Origin: Chara braunii
Taxonomy: Eukaryota > Streptophyta > Charophyceae > Charales > Characeae
Length of the DNA: 38,110 nt
Reading direction: 5' to 3'
Assembly: GCA_003427395.1 (NCBI GenBank)
Contig: BFEA01000977.1
Span: 212,026-250,135 of the forward strand
Shown: one piece after another, positions 10,291-20,568 of the stretch
How positions within the stretch are numbered: the stretch's first letter is position 1
Layout: the number at the start of each line of letters is the position of its first letter
Program-made: the position numbers and the translations under genes
The notes under the pieces: model-generated
What the model saw: the letters and a program-made list of their open reading frames with translations, nothing else
The model's database searches: none
What the model was told of the DNA's origin: nothing

Positions 10291-10324
10291 GTACGTTTGG
10301 TATGAAGAAAAATAAATTAAACAA

Positions 10325-10900
10325 GATTTTTCTGAGGCCTATCGTCGATTTATCAAGGGTTTTGCAACAATCGCCCGACCTCTAACGAACCTTTTACGGA
10401 GGGACCAACCGTCCAGTTGGGACGCCGAGTGTGAACGGGCCTTTGGCATCTTAAAGGAGGCTTTGGCCACAACACCTATTTTGATTCGGCCTGACCCGGG
10501 GAAGCAATTCATACTCATTACGGACTGGCAGCCTAAAACAATCTCCGCTGTTTTGACTCAGAAGGGGAAAAACGACCGCGAACACATCATCGAGCACGCT
10601 TCGCGAACGGTACTGGACGAGAGAAGAAACGATTTGTCTACTCAGGGAGAGTGCTCTGCGGTTGTATAGGGGATTCAACACTTCCATCCGTATTTGTACG
10701 GACATAAGTTCCTCCTCGTTACGGACCATGAGCCCCTGCTGGCTCGCAAGAGGCTTACCAATTACACGGGCATGATCGGACGATGGGTTGTCCGACTGCA
10801 AAAGTACGACTTCGATATCGTCCACAAGAAAGATAGAAAAGCACGACAACGCTGGCAGACTGACAAGATTGTATCGGCCTAGCAGGGTGGCCAAGGGTGA
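10325..10900 (+). pseudogene. Gypsy-1 RT C-terminus and RNase H
   Basis: From about 10332 the frame reads AYRRFIKGFATIARPLTNLL and WDAECERAFGILKEAL, the segment that ends gypsy RT. RNase H follows: FILITDWQPKTISAVLTQK (family TDAS..aiGavL.Q), IIEHASRTV, LSTQGECSAVV then a TAG at 10667-10669. It continues with HFHPYLYGHKFLLVTDHEPLL (catalytic TDH kept), then GRWVVRLQKYDFDIVHK. The closing 'NADALSRL' motif appears in a shifted frame as NAGRLTRLYR near 10838. RNase H removes RNA from the RNA/DNA hybrid. RT catalytic motifs are absent because the element is truncated on the left. Confidence 0.8.
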
Positions 10901-11010
10901 AGAGATCACACAGATTCACACCATGGAAGGAACCGGAACCAACCGGCGAGCCTTCGTACGGCCAAGTGGTCATCCTCCCTCGAACCTCTAAGAATTGACC
11001 GATAGACACG

Positions 11011-11345
11011 ATGACGATGAACCATGGAGGTAATCCCGAAGGTCCTCTTTCTCCCTTCTCGTCTTCCTCTTTCCCTTCCCTGCCCGACAAATTTTGCTAC
11101 TTTTGCGAAGCAATCTCGAGGGTCTATTCGGTCCCTATGCGTCCTAGCAGGGAGGAGTATGTCGAGTGGGTAGATTGTCAGCAATGTGTGTCCCGAGCCC
11201 ACGGTTCCTGCATCCAGTATAGAAGTATGGGTAAATCCTGGTTATGCCCCTTGTGCCGCACTGATAAAATTCCGACAGAAGCTCGATTTCTCAAAGCCAC
11301 GTCAGAAGGGCTGAAAAATATCCGACGATTTAGAAGGGCTGAAGT
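11011..11345 (+). pseudogene. PHD-like C4HC3 zinc finger inside gypsy pol
   Basis: The frame from 11011 reads FCYFCEAISRVYSV ... WVDCQQCVSRAHGSCIQY ... SWLCPLC. The spacing is C-x2-C, 23 residues, C-x2-C-x4-H-x2-C, 11 residues, C-x2-C, with Trp two residues before the last pair. This fits the PHD-finger pattern. PHD fingers often read histone H3 tails. It lies between RNase H (ends about 10880) and the integrase HHCC finger (about 11555), where most Ty3/gypsy pol proteins have only a linker. The frame differs from RNase H (frameshift between) and changes again near 11345, so I treat it as a broken pol segment rather than a separate gene. The start ATG is not asserted. Confidence 0.65.
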
Positions 11346-11894
11346 ATGGACAATGTCGTCTTGATAGCTACGGTGGTTGGGAACTCCCTTCGAGACTTCA
11401 CTAACTTGAAGGAGGACCAGAGGAGGGCCAATGAGAGGGCACGGGACTACCGATGGAATGAGGGATGGTTAGAAAAGCGAAAGACGGATGGTAGTGGGAT
11501 TTGGATGTCTGTGCCTCATTCGTTCATGAGATATGACTGGGTCAAGTCAGCCCACGAGGAAACGGCGACCCACTTCGCCGTCTGAATCACGGAGGTGGCA
11601 ATCGATAAAAACGAATGGTACGAGTCCAATATTCGCGACGACGTTAAATTCATCGTCCGAAACTGTCCTGTCTGTGTCGCTGAGAAGGAGCGGATTCAGC
11701 CGCCTAGATCGGTAGTGCCCACTGTAGTTGAACGTCCGTTCCAAAAAGTCAGCATCGATACGCCAGATATTTTCGTGCCCCCTGGACCAAATAGATGTGA
11801 ATATTCACTTCTTTTGGTATTTGTAGTCCACTTTTCAAAATTGATAGAGGAGTATCCATGTAAGATGAGACAAACGACAAAAATCGCGAGGTAT
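11346..11894 (+). pseudogene. Gypsy-1 integrase zinc finger and first part of catalytic core
   Basis: One frame, broken only by TGA at 11583-11585. WLEKRKTDGSGIWMSVP is the strand before the finger. Then come HEETATHF (the H-x3-7-H pair), WYESNIRDDVKFIVRNC and CPVCVAEK (C-x2-C), completing the HHCC zinc-binding domain. RPFQKVSIDTPDIF carries the first catalytic Asp, and VVHFSKLIEEYPCKM is the strand after it. The coding sequence stops at the MITE-2 insertion. Integrase joins element DNA to the host chromosome. Confidence 0.8.
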
Positions 11895-12416
11895 CAACAT
11901 AAAAATTTTCCATAATTAAATAATAATTCTATAGTAAAATTACATAATAAATTTTAAATTTTCATTCCAGTTTTTAAAATATCATTCAAATTTTATTTTA
12001 TTTTTCTTACTTTGAAAACTTTCCTTCCAAGAATGGGGTATCCCTTCTTATTTGGATTACATGCTAGAGATGGAATGAAAGTCTGGATGAGTTTATGAAA
12101 TATTATAATCGGACTATCATTCTAAGTAAGGATTTTCAGTTATAAATAGGTTAATCCAATCTAAATTAGAAGATATTTGTTGTTGTAGAATGAAAGTTTA
12201 ATTAAAACATTTCATAAACTCGTCCAGACTTTCGTTCCATCTTGAACAAATAGATGTAGTTGAAAGGGAAAACTTATATTTAGACGAAACTTATTAAATA
12301 CAACTGAAAATTTTAGAATTGGACGAACACTGGAATGATAATTTATAAATATGAAGGATTTTTTTTTTTTTTAAATGTTTTTTCAACTTTCGTTTCGCGT
12401 GGGAATTTTTCTGTTG
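11895..12416 (+). mobile_element. MITE-2, second CAACA-family foldback element
   Basis: 522 bp, AT-rich, similar to MITE-1 along its whole length (shared blocks include CAAGAATGGGGTATCCCTTC and GAACAAATAGATGTAGTTG). Ends are CAACATAAAAATTTTCC on the left and, inverted, CAACAGAAAAATTCCCACG on the right. The 2-bp flank AT (11893-11894) is repeated at 12417-12418. The internal foldback is conserved. It sits inside the integrase core, between the first and second catalytic Asp. No coding capacity. Confidence 0.88.
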
Positions 12417-13261
12417 ATGTCAACCGTTTTATCGGGATGTATCATGACACCGAGAAAATCCTAACGGACAACAGGGCAGAATTCCGAGGGGAAGTCTTGA
12501 GGAGTCTGACCCTGCACGGTATCTCGATTTGCAATAGCGCTCCCCATATGCCGCAATCGAACGGACTAGTAGAAAACACCAATCGGGTGATCAAAACAAC
12601 GTTACGGCGTAATATCGCGGCCCAAGATACAAGGCCTTGGCTCGATATCGTCGACCATATCCTAACTATTCATCGAGGGACACCCCATGAGTCCACCTGC
12701 CTGTCCCCCTTCCAATTACAGACCAAAACTGTGGCCTGCATAGCCCTACCAAACCTAAATGATGAAATGACCCTTCTGCGACGGACCACTAGAGCAACGG
12801 TCAAAGATAAGGCTCAACGCCATTTAGAACTAATGGAAAATGCCCTCCCCCGGCTAGCCCAAAAACGACAGAGAATGACTGAAATGGCCCATGAACGACA
12901 GGTCCGGAGCTACGAGGCCCGAAATGGGAACGCCGGACCACGGCCCCAGTATAAATTAGGGGACATAGTGCAAGTGAGGAAATGTGCTCTCCATGGTAAG
13001 TTAGCGCCATGATTTTTCGGGCAATTTCGCGTGGTCGAGCTTGGTCCTAGCGGAGTGAACACTGTGCGGCTCGCACCGGAGATGTCAGGAAGTCGATCGT
13101 CTCATCCGACCATTCGACACGTGTCCTACCTTTGCCCTCTCCCATCTTTTCCTCCTCCTCCATCCTCCACGTCGTCCCTCGACAACGAGGAAGAAGGCGT
13201 TCATCTTAACTACCTTGATCCTTCTTCTTCTCAACCCTCATCTCCCTCGCCATCACTATGA
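12417..13261 (+). pseudogene. Gypsy-1 integrase core (second part) and C-terminal domain
   Basis: The frame resumes at the MITE edge with VNRFIGMYHDTEKILTDNRAEF, holding the second catalytic Asp (family DNG.EF; here Arg for Gly). PHMPQSNGLVENTNRVIK has the catalytic Glu, so all three DDE residues are present. The C-terminal part has YKLGDIVQVRK, a TGA at 13010-13012, then in the same frame FRVVELGPSGVNTVRLAPE and TIRHVSYLCPL, the barrel that follows the core in gypsy integrases. A Ser/Pro-rich tail ends at TGA 13259-13261. No chromodomain is visible. Confidence 0.8.
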
Positions 13262-14584
13262 GTTTTTCCACCGAACAGTTCATCAACGAACGACTAATGG
13301 TACCCGGGGGAGCTATCTCTGCAATCCGGCAAGTAGTACAGCGTCCTCGATTGAGTCCAGATCTTCTCCGATTCGTGACCTTCTTCAGTACAACGGCTAT
13401 TCACGCAGCGGCGAAGTTTCGATTTGCGTAGTCCGGGGTGACACGAGTATTGGCTGAGGTGTCAACCTTCTTATGTCTGTCCCCACCCGTCGAGAGCCAC
13501 GTATTAGTCATTGTCGTCTTTACAGGCGACATCACGACACTACATCCAGCAAGGCACACCGCGATCCTCCGACAACTGCGAGACTGGGCAGCGTGCATCA
13601 CGACCGAGTAGATGCGATTACTGGCTCGGCTGCGCGATCGTGTTGTAACAGCCAACGACATCGATCTTCAACTTCGGGTTTCCTCCACCGCCCCAGAGGT
13701 CGTCCTCCCGGAGCTTCGTCCTTTCGCCCGACCTCAATGAATTGCCACCGCCTCTCTACCTTCATCCTTTTCTCCGACACTCCTACGTTTTGGCAGTCTG
13801 CTGTGGACCCCGCTCTATCGTTCAAAATTAGGCAGTTGGACGTGCTGATTCTGGACGCAGCCAGGTGGGCACAGTGGTGGCATGCTTACGTGGCGCTCAA
13901 CTTCTACCTCCTCGAAGTCGTTTTCCATTGGGAAAAACCTGCTGATTGGAGCGAGAAGGACGAGATCCCGAACGACGAGCCGGAGTTATTGATTGTCCAG
14001 GCCTGGAGAATGGACACGGAGGGGGAGCTTCTGGGGATCTTCTTCGGGGAAGTATGTGACGACCACATGGATTCGATCATAAACAAAGTGCTGGTGTTCT
14101 TGACCCAACTGCTGGACGACCTACCTTTAGACGTCCTCTCGAGCTGCGACGAAAGGCCCATGACTGCCACACTCGCCTTACCTTGGCCCCCCGTCTCAGG
14201 CTCCTGTGGTCCACGTGCACGGAGCTCGACGTGGATCATTGCTACTATCCCTCCGTGGGCGCTTACCTGGTCATCGACGTCACTGATCTCGCCTGCTGGG
14301 ATCCTCTCATCCGGCGAGTGAACGTAGGAGAGACCAGCGATAAAGCCGAAGAGGAGGAAGAGGAAGCAGCCGAGGAAGAGATCGAGGAGGACAACCATCT
14401 CCAGTACACGAAAGGAGAGAAAACACCAGGAGAGGAAGAATCGGAGGCTGAGTCGGACGATCCTGATTACCACGAATCGGTGGACGCCGGGTCAGAAGAG
14501 GCTAGCTCGGAACGGGCGGAGACTGAGGAAGAAGGGGCCGGATCGGGTGAGTTGAGAGGTCCCGACGAACTCAGCAGGGAATAG
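13258..14584 (+). pseudogene. Gypsy-1 post-pol ORF, unknown product with acidic tail
   Basis: ATG at 13258 overlaps the pol stop (ATGA), an arrangement that allows coupled or reinitiated translation. Frame 1 runs MSFSTEQFINERLMVPGGA to 13738, with TAG stops near 13430 and 13610. A second frame carries the middle (about 13740-14165: LDVLILDAARWAQWWHAYV, HWEKPADW, MDTEGELLGIFFGEV). A third frame carries the end (14183-14584: CTELDVDHCYYPSVGAYLVI then a Glu-rich tail). I do not recognise a family. There is no obvious signal peptide or transmembrane helix, so an envelope protein is not supported. Gypsy elements often keep extra ORFs here. Confidence 0.5.
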
Positions 14585-15300
14585 AGAGGGGCCTTAGCAC
14601 AGAGGAAACGGGCGGCGGCAGAAGGCAAGCAGCCGATCGAGGACCCAGGAAGGCCACCACCGCAATTGCTATAGGGCGATCCGACGCTCAATCCGGAACT
14701 GCCACAAAAACACGCCGAAAGAAATGGAGGCGCCAGAGTAGAGGGATCGGGAAGCCGGCGTCCCCGAAGAAGAGAATCCTGGGCCCAATCCTCCCCGACC
14801 CAACCTTCACCTATGTCGAGATGGGGCACTAGGGCTTCATCCCGGATCGTTATCCCGTCGTCCCCATGACTTCCTCACTCTTCAGCAGCTCGTAGGCTGA
14901 CCCCCATTCCCTGACGGATGGCACCCCTTCCCGCCTTCCCTCTTCCACCATCTCCACTCCACTCTCGCTCGCTACCTCTTTCCCCCTCCACGTCCTTCTC
15001 TTTAGCGTGGATTGGCAGGAATTCAATAATATAGAGTTGTATTGTATCATCGCGGGCACGATCCCAGCATTAGAGGAGTATGGCGATTTTTGTGCTGCTA
15101 TCCACCACACCCTCTGTACGCTCTATCCTGATTACCTCTCCTCACTCCCCCACCAACGTCGACACCCGCGTTTTCCCCGCATTCACCGCACGATTCATTA
15201 CACCCAACTCCCCACTGGCGATTGAGAGATCCGTCGCTTCATGCCTCCCCTTCCCCAAGTCCATTCACCACCTCCTCCACCCGTAATCAGATTACCTTTC
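14585..15300 (+). other. Region after the post-pol ORF, no clear gene
   Basis: After the TAG at 14582 the same frame continues, Arg/Lys-rich (AQRKRAAAEGKQP), to another TAG near 14671 and further, so it may be the decayed end of the post-pol protein. A separate frame at 15007-15225 reads DWQEFNNIELYCIIAGTIPA and ALEEYGDFCAAIHHTLC and looks protein-like, but I recognise no domain. Pyrimidine-rich stretches lie at 14860-15000. Confidence 0.35.
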
Positions 15301-16616
<1,316 letters not shown>

Positions 16617-17620
16617 GGATGATGCCTTTCTCTAACCCTCTGTATAAATTTTGATTTCAACCTTGACCGATTTTGCTATGGCCGTTCCGATCTTCTTGCG
16701 AATCATTTTTGATTTTTTTTAGCTCATGATGTGTGTAGAATGGTGTCCTTCTTTTCTTTCTCCCACCTACGTAGCTTTGATGAGTGGCATCGGTCCTCTT
16801 TCTGTCCAGGACTACCCCTGGTCTGTGTCCTTCTTGTGAATGGTTTGATTTTCCCCCTCACCCTTGTTTCATTGCGGCATGATGAGATCGAGCACGGCGA
16901 CTGTCTGTGCGTGACCTAGGGGAGCTTGGGTTATGATGATGTAAGCGTCCTCGGTGACATGGATTGATGCGGATCACCTGGTCGATCTCTTGCTATACTT
17001 TTCCGAAAATCCACACGGTCCTCGAGTTCGATTGATGTATGAGTTCGATCGGTGCCTGAGTATGCATGTCAGTTTCCCATTCCCTTTTTGGATAAGAGAG
17101 AAGGATGTAACGAACACTCGACGGACCTGACTGGTGTATGCTCTGATGGGTAAGTGGATTCAAATGAGTGATTGCCAACGGATTGCCTTCCTAATGTTTG
17201 TTTCTTGATGCGCGCACGGGCTAGCATGATGACGGGTCAGGCGATCTCCCAACCAAAGGAATAGTCAGTCGATCCGATACAAGTGGTCGCAAACGTGTTC
17301 TCGTGTGCATACATGTAGGCTCGATCAAAACGAACATTGCCTACACGAGCGTCTACAGGGCCCACGCTCGAGTCCATGTCTAAACTCGCAAAATTCAAGT
17401 AGCATGGATGATGAGACCCCGCTTCCACGTCACGGATCGAGAGAGCCTAAGACACTGACAGTTCCGAGAATATTGGGAGTGGAAAAACGTCTGTCTTGTT
17501 GCATAACCCCGCTCCAACCCTCCAAAGTTCCCCTTTCGGATAGGAAACGAACGTGTCTGTGAGTGGGATATCGAACGGGCCTAAGCGCGATCCCTTTTCC
17601 CTCCCAGTTACCCATCTCAC
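16617..17620. other. Unassigned region, no supported gene
   Basis: Short overlapping open frames on both strands, none with a recognisable domain. No repeat linking it to other parts of the window was seen. Confidence 0.4.
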
Positions 17621-17624
17621 ACGT

Positions 17625-17724
17625 AACATGAGGCGGTAGGGACCGAAGTCTGCCTCAATGATGACGACGCCGAACCCGGTGTCGTCATCATTGAGGCAAA
17701 CTTCGGTCCCTACCGCCTCATGTT
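17625..17724. repeat. Near-perfect palindrome, 44-bp arms, 12-bp loop
   Basis: The left arm 17625-17668 starts AACATGAGGCGGTAGGGACC. The right arm 17681-17724 is its reverse complement with a single mismatch (C/T in GAAGTCTGCC versus GAAGTTTGCC). The loop is GCCGAACCCGGT. The arms read as protein in the right-hand copy (VVIIEANFGPYRLML), so this looks like a short piece of coding or former coding DNA duplicated in inverted orientation. Confidence 0.95.
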
Positions 17725-18400
17725 GCCTTTTCACCGCCTGAAGGCGGTCCCGTGGCACGCACTCGCCCCCTACTGGCCTCAAACCCCGTGCTCCGAGTGC
17801 CAGAAGGACAACGAGTACCGAGCCGCGGGGTTCGTTTGACGAATCCGGACTGAGGCCGAACAACGAGCACACAGCCTGCGTCTGAGGCCCGCTTCGTCCG
17901 ACTCGGAGGCCTATCAGGAGCGACACTGGCAATTGGTTTGGCAACGAGACACGCATAGCGTTCCACCGGTTCACCAAATCCGAGTCCGGCCTTGGCAACG
18001 AAACTCTCGGGGATGGCCATGACATCCCCCAAGGCATAAAAGTCGGACGCGGTTCGCGCTTACTATCTTGCATAATTGCCCCTAAGGCTTGCCACAGGAG
18101 ATTTCAGTTCTGACCTGGAACTCCACCCCCGCTGTCCTAAAATCCTTGGTACACCCCTTTTTCGCACTTCGGGGCCCCCATCCCACTTTGATCACGAAGT
18201 TTGGGCGTCACAAAGGGCTGAAGCTTTCCAGGTGGGCCCGTCTAGTGCCAAAAGCAGTCTAACTGGCCATTTAGAGAGAAGTCCCTCTATCTGCAGGCTA
18301 GGGTCCGAGTCTGGCAATTCGAGTTCCCCGTTCTTCTTTTCTCGAGGACCTCAAATGTGCACAATGGGAACCAATCTTTGAGTAAAACATGTGAAGGTAC
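17725..18400. other. Unassigned, possibly decayed coding sequence
   Basis: On the plus strand, from inside the palindrome, one frame runs without a stop to about 17840 (FGPYRLMLPFHRLKAVPWHAL, then PCSECQKDNEYRAAG). FGPYRLMLPF faintly resembles the 'FG.Y.f.vMPF' segment of gypsy RT, but the match is too short to assign. A 208-codon minus-strand frame (18073-17447) crosses the palindrome and shows no domain. Confidence 0.25.
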
Positions 18401-18416
18401 ACTGCCACATTTTTGG

Positions 18417-18714
18417 GAAAAGCTATAAAACCTCCCCGCGACGAAACCTTTGTATTCACTTCTCCCCAGCTTGGGCGAAAGTGCCGCAGGCCCAAAAATG
18501 ATTTTTTCCGTCATTTTTGCCCCTTGTTAGCCTGCTGTGCAAATATGGAGGGACAGTGTTTTACCGGGCGCAAAAATGACGCCCACGAGGCCTGCAACAC
18601 TTTTTGCTCAAGCTGGGGTCAAATGAATACAAAGGTTTCGCCCCCTGGAGGTTTTATGACTTTTCTACACATTTTTTGTCTTTTGTGCATGTGGTGGGTA
18701 GTGGAGCAAGACCC
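18417..18714. mobile_element. H1, hairpin element with a GGG-family right end
   Basis: The left arm (about 18417-18520, including AAACCTTTGTATTCACTTC and CCCCAGCTTG) is mirrored by the right arm (about 18565-18667, including CAAGCTGGGG and GAATACAAAGGTTTCG). Beyond the right arm, the sequence read inverted from 18714 is GGGTCTTGCTCCACTACCC followed by CATGCACAAAAGACAAAAA. That matches the terminal and subterminal motifs of H2-H4. I did not find a matching left terminus, so the element may be truncated or interrupted. Confidence 0.65.
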
Positions 18715-18833
18715 TGAATCACCTTGTTCCATGCGACCTTCTACAAATAGGGCATATTGTTGTTGTTGCACAAGCGGTTATCGGGTAGGTGAAAATTCAA
18801 GAATGAAAATTCTGAAGTGAGCGTTTGGGGCAG

Positions 18834-19196
18834 TCTGAAAATCCTGAATGGTCATAAAGTGGTGAAAGGTCCGAAGACCCTGGAAACCACCTGTTTAGGC
18901 AGGCTGCATCCTGAAGTGGTGAAGGGTGTCCTGAAGTGGTCAAGTGAGAGTTTTGGGCAGTCTGAAAATCGTGAATGGTCCTGAAGTGGTGAAAGGTCCG
19001 AAGACCATGAAAACCACCCTTCACCACTTAAGGATGCAGCCTGCCTAAACAGGTGGTTTTCAGGGTCTTCAGAGCTTTCACCACTTCAGGACCATTCATG
19101 ATTTTCATACCTGAATAGTCCTGAAGTGGTGAAAGGTCCAAAGACCCTGAAAACCATTTTTTTAGGCAGACTGCATCCTGAAGTGGTGATGAAAAA
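18834..19196. repeat. Mixed-orientation repeat cluster (CCTGAAGTGGTGAA family)
   Basis: A roughly 60-95-bp motif with GGTCCTGAAGTGGTGAAAGG and CCAAAGACCCTGAAAACC occurs four times. It is forward at about 18834-18920, 18963-19017 and 19113-19196, and reverse at about 19018-19110 (CAGGGTCTTCAGAGC then TTTCACCACTTCAGGACC). Copies 2 and 3 form a palindrome, and so do 3 and 4. No coding sequence. A small 11-bp tandem (ACTCAGGGCAT) follows at about 19286-19313. Confidence 0.85.
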
Positions 19197-19426
19197 TACG
19201 ATTGTTATTAACCTTCTCTCTATTGTTGAAGACAACAGTTACTCCTATAGTAAACCATTCACACTGCTCAAATCAAACCATCCACACTCAGGGCATACTC
19301 AGGGCATACTCACATGGCGACCTCAAGGGTCGATTTGAGGTTTTGGGCGTGGTTCACGTCACACTGCTGTACCTTTTCAGATGGGACAAGGTTGCGGCCG
19401 TCTAGAGAAATGGGGATCTGGTACTC

Positions 19427-19551
19427 GGCTGGTCACATAGCGCCATCCAGAAATTGTGCAAGAACTTTTGTGAACGAATTTTTGCCAATTTTCGAAGAAA
19501 ATACGAAAAATGAAATAGGGCATTTGCGGTCACCTCCATAGGTGACCAGCC
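19427..19551. repeat. Short inverted-repeat element, GGCTGGTCAC ends
   Basis: GGCTGGTCACAT near 19427 is mirrored by AGGTGACCAGCC ending near 19551, with a second small palindrome (GGTCACCTCCATAGGTGACC) at the right end. About 125 bp, AT-rich interior. It lies directly at the 5' edge of LINE-C. Confidence 0.5.
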
Positions 19552-19899
19552 TTCCTATAGACCATAATATCAAGAATTAAAGCAGTCAATAAAACATACG
19601 ACGAAATTAAACTGAAAATAAATGTTGACCGAGCGGAAAGGAATAATATGGGTTACTCATCCTTCTCAGACAGTCACTGGCTTCTCCATAGGCCACAATG
19701 GCTACAGGAATGGCAAGACATTAAGATATTAAGCAAACAAGATTCATGGGCACGATTCAAGTGCATAGAAAACATCCTTCATTGAGACCGAATGAATACC
19801 AACACCTTTGCAACCAGGAAAGAGGACGATAAAACAACTAAGATCATGACGGATTTATCCAACCCCTTTGATCCATCCGCCCCAAGGGCGCAAGACTCT

Positions 19900-20307
19900 G
19901 GGTTTCGCTCCACTACTATACACTCTCCGAATTTGGAGAATTCGACATCGCTCCACTTATTGTATACTATACAGGGGCAAAATTGCTTGGATAGCTGTCA
20001 GATATCGATCGGAGATTGCACTCTCCGTCGGTGTATAGTTCCCAGCCTGCAAAAGTCATTACTCGGATACTCCTCGAAGGAAACCTCGGACCCGCCGCGT
20101 TTTTGTATGGTGAACCTCAAGTCTAGACGGACAAATTGCTGTCTTCTAGTGATGTTAGGGTGTTGCGTAGTGAACTCAGAAACTGGAGACTTTGTATAGT
20201 AGATAGTAAGTGGAGCGACGCAGGGTTCTATACCTTTTTTCTCGGTCTGACAGCTATACGACAACTATACAAAATTGTGTATAGCGGACAATAGTGGAGC
20301 GAGACCC
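19900..20307. mobile_element. H2, 408-bp element with GGG...CCC inverted ends, TCT duplication
   Basis: The left end is GGGTTTCGCTCCACTACT; the right end read inverted is GGGTCTCGCTCCACTATT. TCT at 19897-19899 is repeated at 20308-20310. A second pair of inverted repeats lies inside: TCGCTCCACTTATTGTATAC near 19950 and, inverted, TCGCTCCACTTACTATCTAC near 20200. So it looks like one family member within another, or a tandemly extended terminus. No coding capacity. Termini of GGG with a 3-bp duplication resemble PIF/Harbinger MITEs, but TCT is not their usual TWA target. Confidence 0.85.
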
Positions 20308-20440
20308 TCTACTACAATCTGTGAATATGTCAAACTATTTTATGAAAAATTATTAACATCGGAAAAGAATCCGGATGACCTGATTCTTCCCCCCGACATG
20401 GAAGACAAGATGCCAGTATGGGAATCCACCAGCAGAAATT

Positions 20441-20568
20441 GGGCGTCGCTGCACTACTCTCGACATGCACAAAAGACAAAAATCATGGTGGTGCATTGTT
20501 CCATATTCTAGCAGAAGATTTAGTGACACTCTCGTTTTGCACATTTCGAGAGTAGTGCAGTGAGGCCT
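20441..20568. mobile_element. H3, 128-bp element of the same GGG family, ATT duplication
   Basis: The left end GGGCGTCGCTGCACTACTCT continues with CGACATGCACAAAAGACAAAA. The right end read inverted from 20568 is AGGCCTCACTGCACTACTCT followed by CGAAATGTGCAAAA. ATT at 20438-20440 is repeated at 20569-20571. The CATGCACAAAAGACAAAAA subterminal word is shared with H1 and, in a decayed form, with H4. Too short to code. Confidence 0.8.

Larger units (their letters stand above)
10325..14840 (+). mobile_element. Gypsy-1, 5'-truncated Ty3/gypsy element with PHD-like finger and post-pol ORF
   Basis: Plus-strand remnants in order: the end of RT, RNase H, a C4HC3 finger, the integrase HHCC finger, integrase core (split by MITE-2), integrase C-terminal barrel, then a second ORF that overlaps the pol stop. 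Gag, protease and most of RT are missing to the left, and I could not identify LTRs. The RT-RNase H-integrase order is Ty3/gypsy rather than copia. At least four frame changes and several stops show an inactive copy. Right edge uncertain. Confidence 0.75.

Noticed and set aside
11889-12416. MITE-2 as a spliceosomal intron (AG|GTAT at its left edge)
   Set aside because: The right edge has no AG at the joint, MITE-1 lacks GT at the same place, and both copies have 2-bp duplications and inverted ends.
13904-14473. Minus-strand membrane protein (Leu/Phe-rich)
   Set aside because: It is the complement of the Glu/Lys-rich post-pol ORF.
17447-18073. A 208-codon minus-strand gene
   Set aside because: It runs through the palindrome and shows no recognisable domain; the strand opposite has an equally plausible frame.
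18834-19196. CRISPR array
   Set aside because: Repeats are long, in mixed orientation, with no regular spacers, and the window is eukaryotic.
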